From assembly GCA_002733155.1 (NCBI GenBank), contig NVUO01000010.1, positions 25,041 through 32,484 of the forward strand: a DNA stretch of 7,444 bases. Direction: 5' to 3'. The DNA comes from Sulfurimonas sp. GTDB taxonomy: Bacteria > Campylobacterota > Campylobacteria > Campylobacterales > Sulfurimonadaceae. Below the pieces are notes generated by a model. The model had not been told where the DNA came from. It ran no database searches and saw only the letters and a program-made list of their open reading frames with translations. This document shows, in pieces, positions 1 to 6,350 of this stretch (its first letter is position 1; each line of letters begins with the position of its first letter). A program made the position numbers and the translations under genes.

Positions 1-1094
1 GGGTAGCTGATATGGATATAGATACACCAGATTTTGTGATTGAAGCAGTTAAACAAAGATTGAAGCATCCAATTATTGGTTATGAGGAGGTTCCACCTTC
101 AGCTTTTAAAGCCCAGATAAAATGGATGAAAAATAATCATGGAGTTAAGTATAAACTAGAAGATATTTTTTACTCGCATTCAGTTGTATCATCTATGAGT
201 GCAGTTATAGAAACTTTTACTCAAAAGGGTGATAAAATTATAGTACAAACCCCAGTATATCCTCCTTTTTTTCGTTCAGTCTTAGAACATGATAGGCTAC
301 TTGTAAAAAACCCCCTTATACAAGAAAAAAATGGAAGATATGTATTTGATATAGAGGATTTAAAATCAAAAATAGATGATAAAACAAAACTATTATTACT
401 TTGCTCACCTCATAATCCAGTTGGAAGAGTTTGGAAAAAAGAGGAATTAGAAGAAATTTTAGATATATGTTATAAAAATAATATAATAGTATTTGCAGAT
501 GAAATTCATTGTGATTTAGTATATGAACCAAATAAACATATACCATTTAGCTCATTAGGTTTAAAAGCTAAAGAGATAACTATTACAGCCTTAGGTGTAG
601 GCAAGACGTTTAATATGGCTGGTTTTGCAATGAGTACTATAGTTATAGAGAATGAAAAACTTCGTGAAATGTTTTTTAAGACTTATAAAAAAATTCATTT
701 TGCCCAAGGCAATGTATTGAGCCATGTAGCTTTTGAGAGGGCATACAAAAATGGTAAAAGTTGGTTAGAAGATTTAAAAATACATTTGTTTAAAAACTAT
801 ACTTTATTAAAAAATCTTCTAAAAAGATATGAAGATTATATGAAACTAACACCAATAGAGGCTACCTATTTAGCATGGATTGATTGCAGGGCTATGAAAC
901 TTAGTAATAAAGAGTTGAGCTTATTTTTTATCCATGAAGCAAAACTAGGTTTAAATGCCGGTTTAAGCTTCGGTAGGGAGGGTAGTGGGTTTATGCGTTT
1001 AAATTTTGCTATGTCTACTAGTAAGATGTTAGAAGTTATTAAGAAATTAGAAACTGCACTTAGGATAAGATACGATACACGAACAAGTAAATAA
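1..1094 (+). CDS. patB: PatB/MalY-family PLP-dependent C-S lyase (cystathionine beta-lyase type), 5' end outside window
   Basis: Fold-type I PLP enzyme of the MalY/PatB class, which cleaves cystathionine or related thioethers to a thiol, pyruvate and ammonia in the cytoplasm. An ATG at 12 is not the true start: the same frame runs open to base 1 and reads (W)-V-A-D before that Met, the conserved WVADMD motif near the family N-terminus, so roughly 30 residues lie to the left. Counting from Met at 12, visible motifs are GYEEVPPSAF near 23, the PVYPPF cofactor-pocket stretch at 81-86, SPHNPVGRVW at 132-141, ADEIHCDLVY at 162-171, the Schiff-base lysine K198 in GKTFNMAGF, and the carboxylate-binding arginine R329 in GFMRLNFA. 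All key residues are present, so it should be active. The usual Ser before the lysine is Gly here. The small gene at 1125 follows closely, suggesting one transcript. The exact substrate (cystathionine, cysteine or another thioether) cannot be decided from sequence. Confidence 0.9.
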   Translation, partial: VADMDIDTPDFVIEAVKQRLKHPIIGYEEVPPSAFKAQIKWMKNNHGVKYKLEDIFYSHSVVSSMSAVIETFTQKGDKIIVQTPVYPPFFRSVLEHDRLLVKNPLIQEKNGRYVFDIEDLKSKIDDKTKLLLLCSPHNPVGRVWKKEELEEILDICYKNNIIVFADEIHCDLVYEPNKHIPFSSLGLKAKEITITALGVGKTFNMAGFAMSTIVIENEKLREMFFKTYKKIHFAQGNVLSHVAFERAYKNGKSWLEDLKIHLFKNYTLLKNLLKRYEDYMKLTPIEATYLAWIDCRAMKLSNKELSLFFIHEAKLGLNAGLSFGREGSGFMRLNFAMSTSKMLEVIKKLETALRIRYDTRTSK

Positions 1095-1124
1095 AAATTG
1101 CTTAAAAAAATATATGGAAAACAG

Positions 1125-1355
1125 ATGACTAAAATTAATTGGGATGAATTTAAAGAGTATAAAAGAGGACATTCTAAGGCAGCAGATAACTTCTTAGTTT
1201 TATTAAACTTTATGCAAAGTTATTACAATATGCTTAGCGTAAATGAGATATATGAAACTTTAAGTTCAGATGACTTAGCTCTAATGATGTTAAAAAAAAG
1301 AGATTTAAAGGATGCAGTAGCTTTGGAGAAATTTTTATATAATAGACGTGTATGA
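1125..1355 (+). CDS. Small conserved-looking hypothetical protein, 76 residues
   Basis: I do not recognise this family. The frame can be opened from TTG at 1098 (85 residues), but that codon has no ribosome binding site. The in-frame ATG at 1125 has GGAAA at 1116-1120 just ahead of it, so I prefer it. The product starts MTKINWDEFKEYKRGHSK, is charged, has no signal peptide, membrane segment or cysteines, and looks mostly helical, with a leucine/methionine-rich stretch (LSSDDLALMMLKK) and a basic C-terminus (NRRV). It lies 30 bases after the PatB-like gene, and its TGA overlaps the ATG of the YhbP-like gene in an ATGA junction, so it is probably the middle gene of a three-gene unit and translationally coupled to yhbP. 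The tight junction and codon use like its neighbours argue that it is a real gene. No function can be given. Confidence 0.7.
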   Translation: MTKINWDEFKEYKRGHSKAADNFLVLLNFMQSYYNMLSVNEIYETLSSDDLALMMLKKRDLKDAVALEKFLYNRRV

Positions 1356-1768
1356 AAAAAAACTTAGAAAAGATAGAAGATTTTTTAAAAGAGCATCATG
1401 TATTATCTTTAGCTACAAGTTCCGGACTTGAACTTAGTTCTTGTAATCTTTTTTATACTTTTTCAAAAAATGAACCCTCTTTTATAGTAGCTTCTTCGTT
1501 AGATACTCAACATATACAAAATATATTAATAAACCCTACAGTAGCTGGTAGTATTGTTTTGGAGACTAAAATAGTTGGTAAAATTCAAGGTATTCAGTTT
1601 AAAGGAAAATTTATTGAGTTAAATAATACTAGCCTAAAAGGCAGTTATTTTAAAGCTTTCCCTTATGCCTTAGCTTTGAAGCCAAAACTTTGGCAAATAA
1701 AGGTTAGTTATTTTAAAATGACAGATAATACTTTAGGTTTTGGAAAAAAAATTATTTGGCAGGCTTAG
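1352..1768 (+). CDS. yhbP: YhbP-like UPF0306 protein (pyridoxamine-phosphate-oxidase-like split barrel)
   Basis: A 138-residue soluble protein, close to the usual length of about 140 for UPF0306 (E. coli YhbP). The family has the flavin-binding split beta-barrel fold of pyridoxamine 5'-phosphate oxidase-like proteins; its reaction is not established. Visible signatures are the opening helix followed by HHVLSLAT (15-22), T52-Q-H54 in the region where relatives have a TRH-like motif, GIQFKGKF (80-87), W114 in PKLWQIKV, and the very characteristic end MTDNTLGFGKKIIW (123-136), which I match to the C-terminus of E. coli YhbP. The start ATG overlaps the preceding stop (ATGA) and has no good ribosome binding site of its own, so it is likely translated by coupling. 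The last 17 bases overlap the end of the convergent four-cysteine gene. FMN binding is inferred from the fold only. Confidence 0.85.
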   Translation: MKKNLEKIEDFLKEHHVLSLATSSGLELSSCNLFYTFSKNEPSFIVASSLDTQHIQNILINPTVAGSIVLETKIVGKIQGIQFKGKFIELNNTSLKGSYFKAFPYALALKPKLWQIKVSYFKMTDNTLGFGKKIIWQA

Positions 1769-1934
1769 ATATATTTTTTTCTTTAAACTTAGAACAATCA
1801 AATCCTGAACTTTGATAAACTACTATTGATGGCAGTTGAGGTGACTTAAAACCATAAGCCCTACAACCATGAGGTTGCTTCGCCTCCCATGTAACAAAAT
1901 AATTTTCACATCTTCTACAATTTATTTTTTTCAT
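1752..1934 (-). CDS. Small four-cysteine, zinc-ribbon-like protein, 60 residues
   Basis: A very short protein with four cysteines: C6 and C9 (CRRC), C24 in PHGCRAYGFKS, and C47 in SSGFDCSKF. The spacing suggests one metal site, probably zinc, holding the chain together. Aromatic and glycine positions (YFVTW at 12-16, AYGFKS at 26-31, PSIVVYQSSG at 35-44) look like a conserved core. I recognise the pattern as a small bacterial family sometimes given the automatic name 'uracil-DNA glycosylase'; at 60 residues it has none of the catalytic motifs of that enzyme, so the name should not be trusted. The ATG at 1934 lacks a strong ribosome binding site. The gene stands alone on the minus strand: its 3' end overlaps yhbP tail to tail by 17 bases, and its 5' end faces dut across an 84-base gap. 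The protein is cytoplasmic and its role is unknown. Confidence 0.8.
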   Translation of the reverse strand: MKKINCRRCENYFVTWEAKQPHGCRAYGFKSPQLPSIVVYQSSGFDCSKFKEKNISKPAK

Positions 1935-1960
1935 AATATTACTACATTCTTTACATTTAA

Positions 1961-1989
1961 TTGTGGTATCTTATCATATTTGGTACAAT
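1961..1989 (+). promoter_or_regulatory. Likely sigma-70 promoter for dut and the ABC ATPase gene
   Basis: In the divergent gap, TACAAT at 1984-1989 is a good -10 box, extended by an upstream TGG. TTGTGG at 1961-1966 is a weak -35 candidate 17 bases away. Transcription would start near 1996 and leave a short leader with an AAGAGAG ribosome binding site at 2008-2014 before the dut ATG at 2019. The surrounding sequence is AT-rich. The box match is by eye only. Confidence 0.5.
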
Positions 1990-2018
1990 ACGTATATTAA
2001 TTTAAAAAAGAGAGCTTT

Positions 2019-2711
2019 ATGGACAAACTTTTACTTATGTTACAACTTCAAAATAGCCTTAATGATGCTACAAATGGGGAAAATTGGACTAAGGGCATTA
2101 CAAAAAATGGTAAGATAATTAACTGGAATAGATGTATATATATGGAATGTGCAGAGATGATAGACAGTTTTACCTGGAAACATTGGAAAAGTATAAATCA
2201 AGAAGCTGATTGGGAAAATCTTCAAATTGAAGTTATTGATGTGTGGCATTTTATTTTAAGCCTATCAATTGAGAACTATTCAAATAACCTAAAAGGTCAG
2301 ATAGAAGACTTAGCTATCGATATTTCAGAGTTTAAAAAGTTTTCAAAAATTAAAGAGCATAATGAGATATTTGGAATGCAAGATGATGTTATAGCTAAGA
2401 TTGAAGACATTATGCTTCATGTATTAGCTAAAGATACCCTTGAGGTAGATAAGCTTATAAAAGACTTCTTTTCATTAGTATTAATGAGTGGCTTAGATTT
2501 AAACTCATTATACAGATTATACGTTGGTAAAAATATTTTAAATCAATTTCGTCAAGACAATGGTTATAAAGATGGTTCATATGTAAAAGTATGGGCTGGC
2601 GAAGAAGATAATACGGTTATGAAAAGAGTTTGGGAAGAAAATGGTGATATAAAACCAAATATTTTATACAAAGAATTAACAAAAATTTATTTAGCTGTAG
2701 CTAAGAGATAA
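2019..2711 (+). CDS. dut: Dimeric all-alpha dUTPase (dUTP diphosphatase)
   Basis: Hydrolyses dUTP (and usually dUDP) to dUMP and pyrophosphate or phosphate, keeping uracil out of DNA and feeding dTMP synthesis. It belongs to the all-alpha NTP pyrophosphatase superfamily (MazG/HisE-like), the dimeric type known from Campylobacter and trypanosomatids, not the trimeric beta form. The 230-residue length fits. Visible motifs: NWTKGITKNGKIINW (22-36) for nucleotide contact, the metal-binding E43 and E46 in YMECAEMIDSFTWKHW, E71 and D74 in EVIDVWHF, and the C-terminal GKNILNQFRQDNGYKDGSY (170-188) with the lysine, arginine and asparagine positions typical of the family. All four acidic magnesium ligands are present, so it should be active. 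It is the first gene of a two-gene unit; its stop is 3 bases before the TTG of the ABC ATPase. Confidence 0.95.
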   Translation: MDKLLLMLQLQNSLNDATNGENWTKGITKNGKIINWNRCIYMECAEMIDSFTWKHWKSINQEADWENLQIEVIDVWHFILSLSIENYSNNLKGQIEDLAIDISEFKKFSKIKEHNEIFGMQDDVIAKIEDIMLHVLAKDTLEVDKLIKDFFSLVLMSGLDLNSLYRLYVGKNILNQFRQDNGYKDGSYVKVWAGEEDNTVMKRVWEENGDIKPNILYKELTKIYLAVAKR

Positions 2712-2714
2712 TAT

Positions 2715-3287
2715 TTGAATAATCTTTTAGAAATCAACTCTTTATCATTTGCTTATACTAAAGATAAATTTCTATTTGAAGACTTGTCGTTTAAGCTTAA
2801 AAAAGGTGAGGTTAAAGCTATAGTAGGTGCATCGGGTGCTGGTAAAAGTACCATTTTTGAATTGATTTTAGGTAATTTGAAACAGATTAAGGGCAGTATA
2901 TCTACTAATGCTATTATCTCTCAAGTATATCAAGATCCATATAGTTCATTTCATCCATCTTATTCACTTTTAAATCAGATAAAAGATGTAGCTTCTATAG
3001 ATAAACTACAAAACTATTTAAAAACTATAAACCTTGAATATGAGCTTTTATTAAAACTTCCACATGAACTCTCAGGTGGACAACTTCAGCGAGCATCTAT
3101 ACTCCGTGCTATGCTTATGCAACCGAGTTTATTATTATTAGATGAACCTACTTCAGCACTTGACAATGTGATTCAGTTGGAGGTTATGGATATGTTAATG
3201 AAAAATTTGCATAATATGGGAATGTTATTAATCACACACGACCTAGAGTTAGCATCTTGGTGTGCTGATGAAATTATTATGATTTAA
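2715..3287 (+). CDS. Short stand-alone ABC transporter ATPase (Opp/Dpp/Nik-like), TTG start
   Basis: An ABC ATP-binding domain with every motif intact: Walker A GASGAGKS (38-45), Q-loop Q73 in VYQDP, signature LSGGQ (119-123), Walker B LLLLDE (139-144), D-loop SALD (147-150) and H-loop H175. The stretch QDPYSSFHPSYSL resembles the peptide/nickel importer group (OppF, DppF, NikE). The product is only 190 residues and ends shortly after the H-loop (CADEIIMI), so it lacks the C-terminal 40 or more residues usual in that group. No frameshift is needed to explain this. The start is TTG, with AAGAGA at 2703-2708 inside the end of dut and a 6-base spacer; no upstream in-frame ATG is available before the dut stop. 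No permease or binding protein is in the window, so partners would have to be encoded elsewhere. The last 11 bases overlap the convergent crcB gene. The substrate is unknown. Confidence 0.85.
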   Translation: MNNLLEINSLSFAYTKDKFLFEDLSFKLKKGEVKAIVGASGAGKSTIFELILGNLKQIKGSISTNAIISQVYQDPYSSFHPSYSLLNQIKDVASIDKLQNYLKTINLEYELLLKLPHELSGGQLQRASILRAMLMQPSLLLLDEPTSALDNVIQLEVMDMLMKNLHNMGMLLITHDLELASWCADEIIMI

Positions 3288-3666
3288 AAAAATACTTTAT
3301 TAGATAGAATCCACTTCCAGCCATAAATATACTTCCAAAAGCATTTAAAGATATATTAGCAAGAGCTAAGATAATATGTCCACCTTCTAAAAGTAAAAAA
3401 CTCTCAATTGCAAAAGTGGAATAGGTAGTTAATGCACCTAAAATTCCAGTTGATAAAAATGATTTGGCACTAAGTGAAAAAAAACTTGTATACATAAAAT
3501 AAGCTATTAATATACCCATTAAAAAACTACCAATAAGATTAACACCTAAGGTGCCATATGGTAGGTCATGCGGTACCTTATGAGATATTAAACCATTTAA
3601 ATAAGCACGAAGAACTGCACCCATAAAACCGCCACTACCTATTGCTAATATTGTTTGTAAGCTCAT
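3277..3666 (-). CDS. crcB: CrcB/Fluc fluoride ion channel
   Basis: A small inner-membrane protein of four hydrophobic helices that exports fluoride, working as a dual-topology dimer. Signatures, numbered from the upstream Met at 3672: GGFMGAVLRAYLNG (14-27), GTLGVNLIGSFLMG (40-53) with the pore asparagine N45, and GILGALTTYSTF (76-87), which holds the phenylalanine and the TTxST region of the fluoride path. Two ATGs compete, at 3672 and 3666. AGAGGG at 3676-3681 lies 3 bases from the first and 9 from the second, so I choose 3666 (129 residues, MSLQTIL). Either way the start is inside the end of plsC (32 or 38 bases), so translation is probably coupled. It is the last gene of the minus-strand operon and its tail overlaps the ABC ATPase gene by 11 bases. 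Only one copy is present, implying a homodimer. There is no leader space for a fluoride riboswitch. Confidence 0.93.
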   Translation of the reverse strand: MSLQTILAIGSGGFMGAVLRAYLNGLISHKVPHDLPYGTLGVNLIGSFLMGILIAYFMYTSFFSLSAKSFLSTGILGALTTYSTFAIESFLLLEGGHIILALANISLNAFGSIFMAGSGFYLIKYFFKS

Positions 3667-4333
3667 TATCATACACCCTCTGCATTTTATCTCTTAGTTT
3701 ATTTAACCATTCTTTATCTGTCTTATCGGCTATAAAAGAATCTAGATAAACAACCTTTATTTTTCCAGGTCTATATATAAATTTTTTAACATTATAATAT
3801 TTAGATGTTTGAATTAGAACTACTGCTTGAACTTTTAGTTTATATTTGTCAGCTACTAATTTTGCACCTGATTTAAATGCTAACATCTTACCCCTAGTTG
3901 AACGTGTACCTTCTGGAAACATAGTTATAACTCTATTCTCTTGTAAAACTCTTTTTGCATCACGTAAGAGTTTAATAAGGGAGGTCTTGCTCTCCCTTTG
4001 TACAGCTATATCATTTGGTAATCTTAAGGCTAAGCCAAAAAATGGGATCTCAAATAGTTCCTTTTTAGCTACCCAGGCTAAATCTTTTGAAGTAGTAGTC
4101 TCCATTAATGCTATATCTAAATCACTTTGGTGGTTGAGTAAAAACATTTGAGTATCTGGATCTTCCTCGCCTCTAATATCAGCTGAGAAAAATATACTAA
4201 GCCTAATAAACCAAGATGATATTTTTCTACTATATGGTTTTGGTACAAGATAATAAAGTATTATCATTAAGATAAGTGCGAAAAATATAATTAAGGTTGC
4301 GAATAACCAACTAATGTGAGCAAATATCTTCAT
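3635..4333 (-). CDS. plsC: 1-acyl-sn-glycerol-3-phosphate acyltransferase
   Basis: Adds the second acyl chain to lysophosphatidic acid, giving phosphatidic acid for membrane lipid synthesis at the inner membrane. The 232-residue length is normal. An N-terminal hydrophobic helix (about 9-30) anchors it. Acyltransferase motifs follow: HX4D with H68 and D73 (NHQSDLD), motif II around R113 (VQRES), and motif III FPEGTRS (139-145). The fourth block reads AVVLIQTS near 170-177, where many relatives have a proline in the equivalent V-P-V; here it is absent, which is a mild deviation. The ATG at 4333 lies 23 bases inside the end of the upstream SH3-like membrane protein gene, with a GGTTGGG-type weak ribosome binding site, so coupled translation is likely. 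A broader role on other lyso-lipids cannot be excluded from sequence. Confidence 0.9.
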   Translation of the reverse strand: MKIFAHISWLFATLIIFFALILMIILYYLVPKPYSRKISSWFIRLSIFFSADIRGEEDPDTQMFLLNHQSDLDIALMETTTSKDLAWVAKKELFEIPFFGLALRLPNDIAVQRESKTSLIKLLRDAKRVLQENRVITMFPEGTRSTRGKMLAFKSGAKLVADKYKLKVQAVVLIQTSKYYNVKKFIYRPGKIKVVYLDSFIADKTDKEWLNKLRDKMQRVYDNELTNNISNR

Positions 4334-5432
4334 TTTTAACCCAACCTATTTTAGAATTTTTCAGTTTTACTTTTATAAAACCTTTTACATAACCCTCTTT
4401 TGGAAGATAATATCTACTTGGAGTTATTTCAAAAATTGTCCCATTGCTAACTGGTAAAAGAGTTATATTTGAGCCTTGTTTTATACATACTTCAGTAGAT
4501 GGGCTAGCTAGATATATTACATATGCCAATGGGAAAATAATTAGAAGTATGTATATATATTTTTTTCTCCATAAAATTATTAAAAAACCAAAAATAGCAA
4601 TTCCAGCAGCTATTGCCATTTTAAGTCTTTCTTTGGATTGGTCTTTTGGTTTTAAGTCACTTTGAGTTGTTACACTGTCATCATCAACTATGATAGGTAT
4701 ATCTACAGAAGTAAATCTATTGTAGTTTATATTAAAATATGAAAATGAAAATTTTTGTATATTTTTATCTATAATTGCATAATAAGTAATCTTAGAATCA
4801 AAATAAGATTCTACCATTGATTCTATACCTTGTTTATAAACATTTTTAAGTTTAAATGAGGATATATTTGACTGTATAGCTGTAGCTACAAAAATAACAA
4901 TATTGTGTTTAGTATCATAAGATGTAGTTTTATACTCAATTAGCTCAAATGATTTGGCTATTATATTTGAGAAATCATCTTTTGGGTTTAGTGTAACTAC
5001 CTCTAAATCTTTAGTTGGCAATACAGCTTTTTTATATAGAGTTCCTTGATGGTCTATAAGGGTACCAGTTATGCTTGGAAGTTTAGCATTATCTTGTGTC
5101 ACTAAAAAATAAAATGTTTCATAATAATACTTACCTTCTTCTACTCTAAGTGGGAAAAAAGATAGAAGTTTTAAGCCTTGAAGTTTTGATAATTTATATG
5201 TAATATCTGTAAATTTTTTTATTGTAGATAAAGCTTTTATAGTAAGTGAGAATATCTCACCCTTAATAACTCTAGTAGGTAAGTTTTTGTAGCTTAGGTA
5301 TAAGACATTAGTTAATTCGTTTGAATTAGTCATATTTTTATGAATATCATCACTAAGTTTTGAACTATTGATATCTTCATTTGCAAATATAGATATAAAT
5401 AATACTAAAAATACAAAAACTAAACGTATCAC
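4311..5432 (-). CDS. Signal-peptide membrane protein with large periplasmic domain and C-terminal SH3-like domain (Cj0515-type position)
   Basis: Function unknown. The 373 residues divide clearly. A signal peptide comes first (MIRLVFVFLVLFISIFA, cleavage probably near residue 17-18), then a periplasmic region of about 250 residues with many short beta-like segments and a long acidic/serine linker (VDDDSVTTQSDLKPKD, 249-264). Two closely spaced membrane helices (272-288 and 292-309) flank a basic WRKKY turn that should sit in the cytoplasm. A compact end of about 60 residues (312-373), with GSNITLLPVSNGTIFEI and KIGWVKNEDI, resembles bacterial SH3 domains. That end should be periplasmic. C316 and C371 lie at its two borders and could form a disulfide. 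The start is GTG, overlapping the purQ stop as GTGA, with AAGGA 11 bases upstream. Its place between purQ and plsC is the same as the unstudied Cj0515 in Campylobacter jejuni as I recall it. SH3-like ends often bind peptidoglycan or peptides, but that is only a suggestion here. Confidence 0.85.
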   Translation of the reverse strand: MIRLVFVFLVLFISIFANEDINSSKLSDDIHKNMTNSNELTNVLYLSYKNLPTRVIKGEIFSLTIKALSTIKKFTDITYKLSKLQGLKLLSFFPLRVEEGKYYYETFYFLVTQDNAKLPSITGTLIDHQGTLYKKAVLPTKDLEVVTLNPKDDFSNIIAKSFELIEYKTTSYDTKHNIVIFVATAIQSNISSFKLKNVYKQGIESMVESYFDSKITYYAIIDKNIQKFSFSYFNINYNRFTSVDIPIIVDDDSVTTQSDLKPKDQSKERLKMAIAAGIAIFGFLIILWRKKYIYILLIIFPLAYVIYLASPSTEVCIKQGSNITLLPVSNGTIFEITPSRYYLPKEGYVKGFIKVKLKNSKIGWVKNEDICSH

Positions 5433-6103
5433 GCTTTTAAAAATCCTTGAAGCATAGCAAGTCCATCATCAGAGCCAAGAAGAGATTCCATAGCACGTTC
5501 AGGATGTGGCATTAAACCAAATACATTTTTTTCTTTGTTACATACACCTGCAATAGAATCTACACTACCATTTGGGTTTAATATTTCACCATCACAAGCT
5601 GTATATTTTAATAGAATTTGATTATTATCTTCAAGTTCTTTAAGTCCATCAGAATCTATATAATAGTTACCATCATGATGAGCTATTGGAATATTTACTA
5701 CATCACCATTATTTAATTTTTCTAAAAAAATATTATCATTATTAATAACTTTTAAATTATGATGTTTTGAGATAAAATGAAGTCCATCATTTCTTTTTAA
5801 TGCCCCAGGAAGTAAACCCGCCTCAGTTAGAACTTGAAAGCCGTTACATATACCTAAAACTTTTCCACCATTGTTAGCATAAGTACTTACAGCTTTCATA
5901 ATAGGAGAAAACTTAGCTATAGCTCCACTTCTTAAATAATCACCATAAGAGAAACCACCAGCTACTACTAATAAATCTGTATCACTTGGAAGGCTTTCTT
6001 TTTTGTGCCATACTATCTCAGTATTAGCACCTAAGCTCTCAAAAGCATGTTGAGTATCATACTCACAGTTAGTCCCTGGGAATTGTAAAATCGTAACCTT
6101 CAT
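5429..6103 (-). CDS. purQ: FGAM synthase glutaminase subunit PurQ
   Basis: Class I glutamine amidotransferase that releases ammonia from glutamine for phosphoribosylformylglycinamidine synthase, the fourth step of purine synthesis (FGAR to FGAM). It works with PurS and the ATP-using subunit PurL, which is not in this window. At 224 residues it has the length of the stand-alone small form. The catalytic triad is visible: nucleophile C86 in the elbow LGICNGFQ, and H200 and E202 in LMPHPER. Other signatures are the opening VTILQFPGTNCEYDT, the oxyanion region GGFSYGDYLRSGAI (49-62) and TEAGLLPG (93-100). The ATG at 6103 overlaps the purS stop by one base (TAATG), and its TGA overlaps the GTG of the next gene, so it is translated in a coupled chain. 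Confidence 0.97.
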   Translation of the reverse strand: MKVTILQFPGTNCEYDTQHAFESLGANTEIVWHKKESLPSDTDLLVVAGGFSYGDYLRSGAIAKFSPIMKAVSTYANNGGKVLGICNGFQVLTEAGLLPGALKRNDGLHFISKHHNLKVINNDNIFLEKLNNGDVVNIPIAHHDGNYYIDSDGLKELEDNNQILLKYTACDGEILNPNGSVDSIAGVCNKEKNVFGLMPHPERAMESLLGSDDGLAMLQGFLKA

Positions 6104-6342
6104 TATACTAACTTTATCTCATAATCTTCAATTACAGTGTTAGCTAAAAGTTCTTCACACATTTTTGTAACATCAGTCATTGCTTTGTTTTTATCAGTTT
6201 CATCTAATTTAACTATGATTTGTTTACCAATACGAACATCTTTTACCCCTGAAAAATGTAAAGAATCTAAAGCGTGGTGAACTGCCTTACCTTGAGAATC
6301 TAATACACCTGTTTTAAGTGAGATATTTATTATTGCTGTCAT
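6103..6342 (-). CDS. purS: FGAM synthase small subunit PurS
   Basis: A 79-residue subunit that bridges PurQ and PurL and helps pass ammonia between them; it has no catalytic residues of its own. The family is recognised by the N-terminal strand followed by LKTGVLDSQGKAVHHALDSL (residues 9-28), the GVKDVRIGKQI segment, and the end VIEDYEIKLV. The length matches the family, which runs at about 80 residues. The ATG at 6342 is preceded by AGGAAA (6347-6352), which overlaps the purC stop codon and leaves 4 bases to the start, 8 bases after purC. The stop shares one base with the purQ start. Presence of separate purS and purQ implies the three-part PurLSQ enzyme, as in Bacillus and Campylobacter, rather than the single large PurL of E. 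coli. Confidence 0.96.
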   Translation of the reverse strand: MTAIINISLKTGVLDSQGKAVHHALDSLHFSGVKDVRIGKQIIVKLDETDKNKAMTDVTKMCEELLANTVIEDYEIKLV

Positions 6343-6350
6343 ATAATTTC

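Noticed and set aside
316..546. Open frame on the minus strand inside the PatB-like gene
   Set aside because: Antisense shadow of a well-supported gene; low-complexity hydrophobic translation and no family features.
1985..2000. Short palindrome ATACGTAT next to the dut -10 box as an operator
   Set aside because: Eight bases in a very AT-rich gap is too little to support a repressor site.
2040..2249. Open frame on the minus strand inside dut
   Set aside because: Antisense shadow; the dUTPase motifs on the plus strand explain this stretch.
2019..2711. dUTPase as a phage-derived or defence gene
   Set aside because: The dimeric dUTPase is the normal housekeeping form in Campylobacterota and no phage genes surround it.
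2715..3287. ABC ATPase as a pseudogene
   Set aside because: All nucleotide-binding motifs are intact and there is no internal stop or frameshift; only the C-terminal extension is missing.
3225..3300. Hairpin terminator between the convergent ABC ATPase and crcB genes
   Set aside because: CACAC and GTGTG can pair within the coding region, but the loop is long and no U-tract follows the stem.
3846..4151. Open frame on the plus strand inside plsC
   Set aside because: Antisense to conserved acyltransferase motifs; no recognisable protein.
4444..4665. Open frame on the plus strand inside the SH3-like membrane protein gene
   Set aside because: Antisense shadow covering the membrane helices and SH3-like end.
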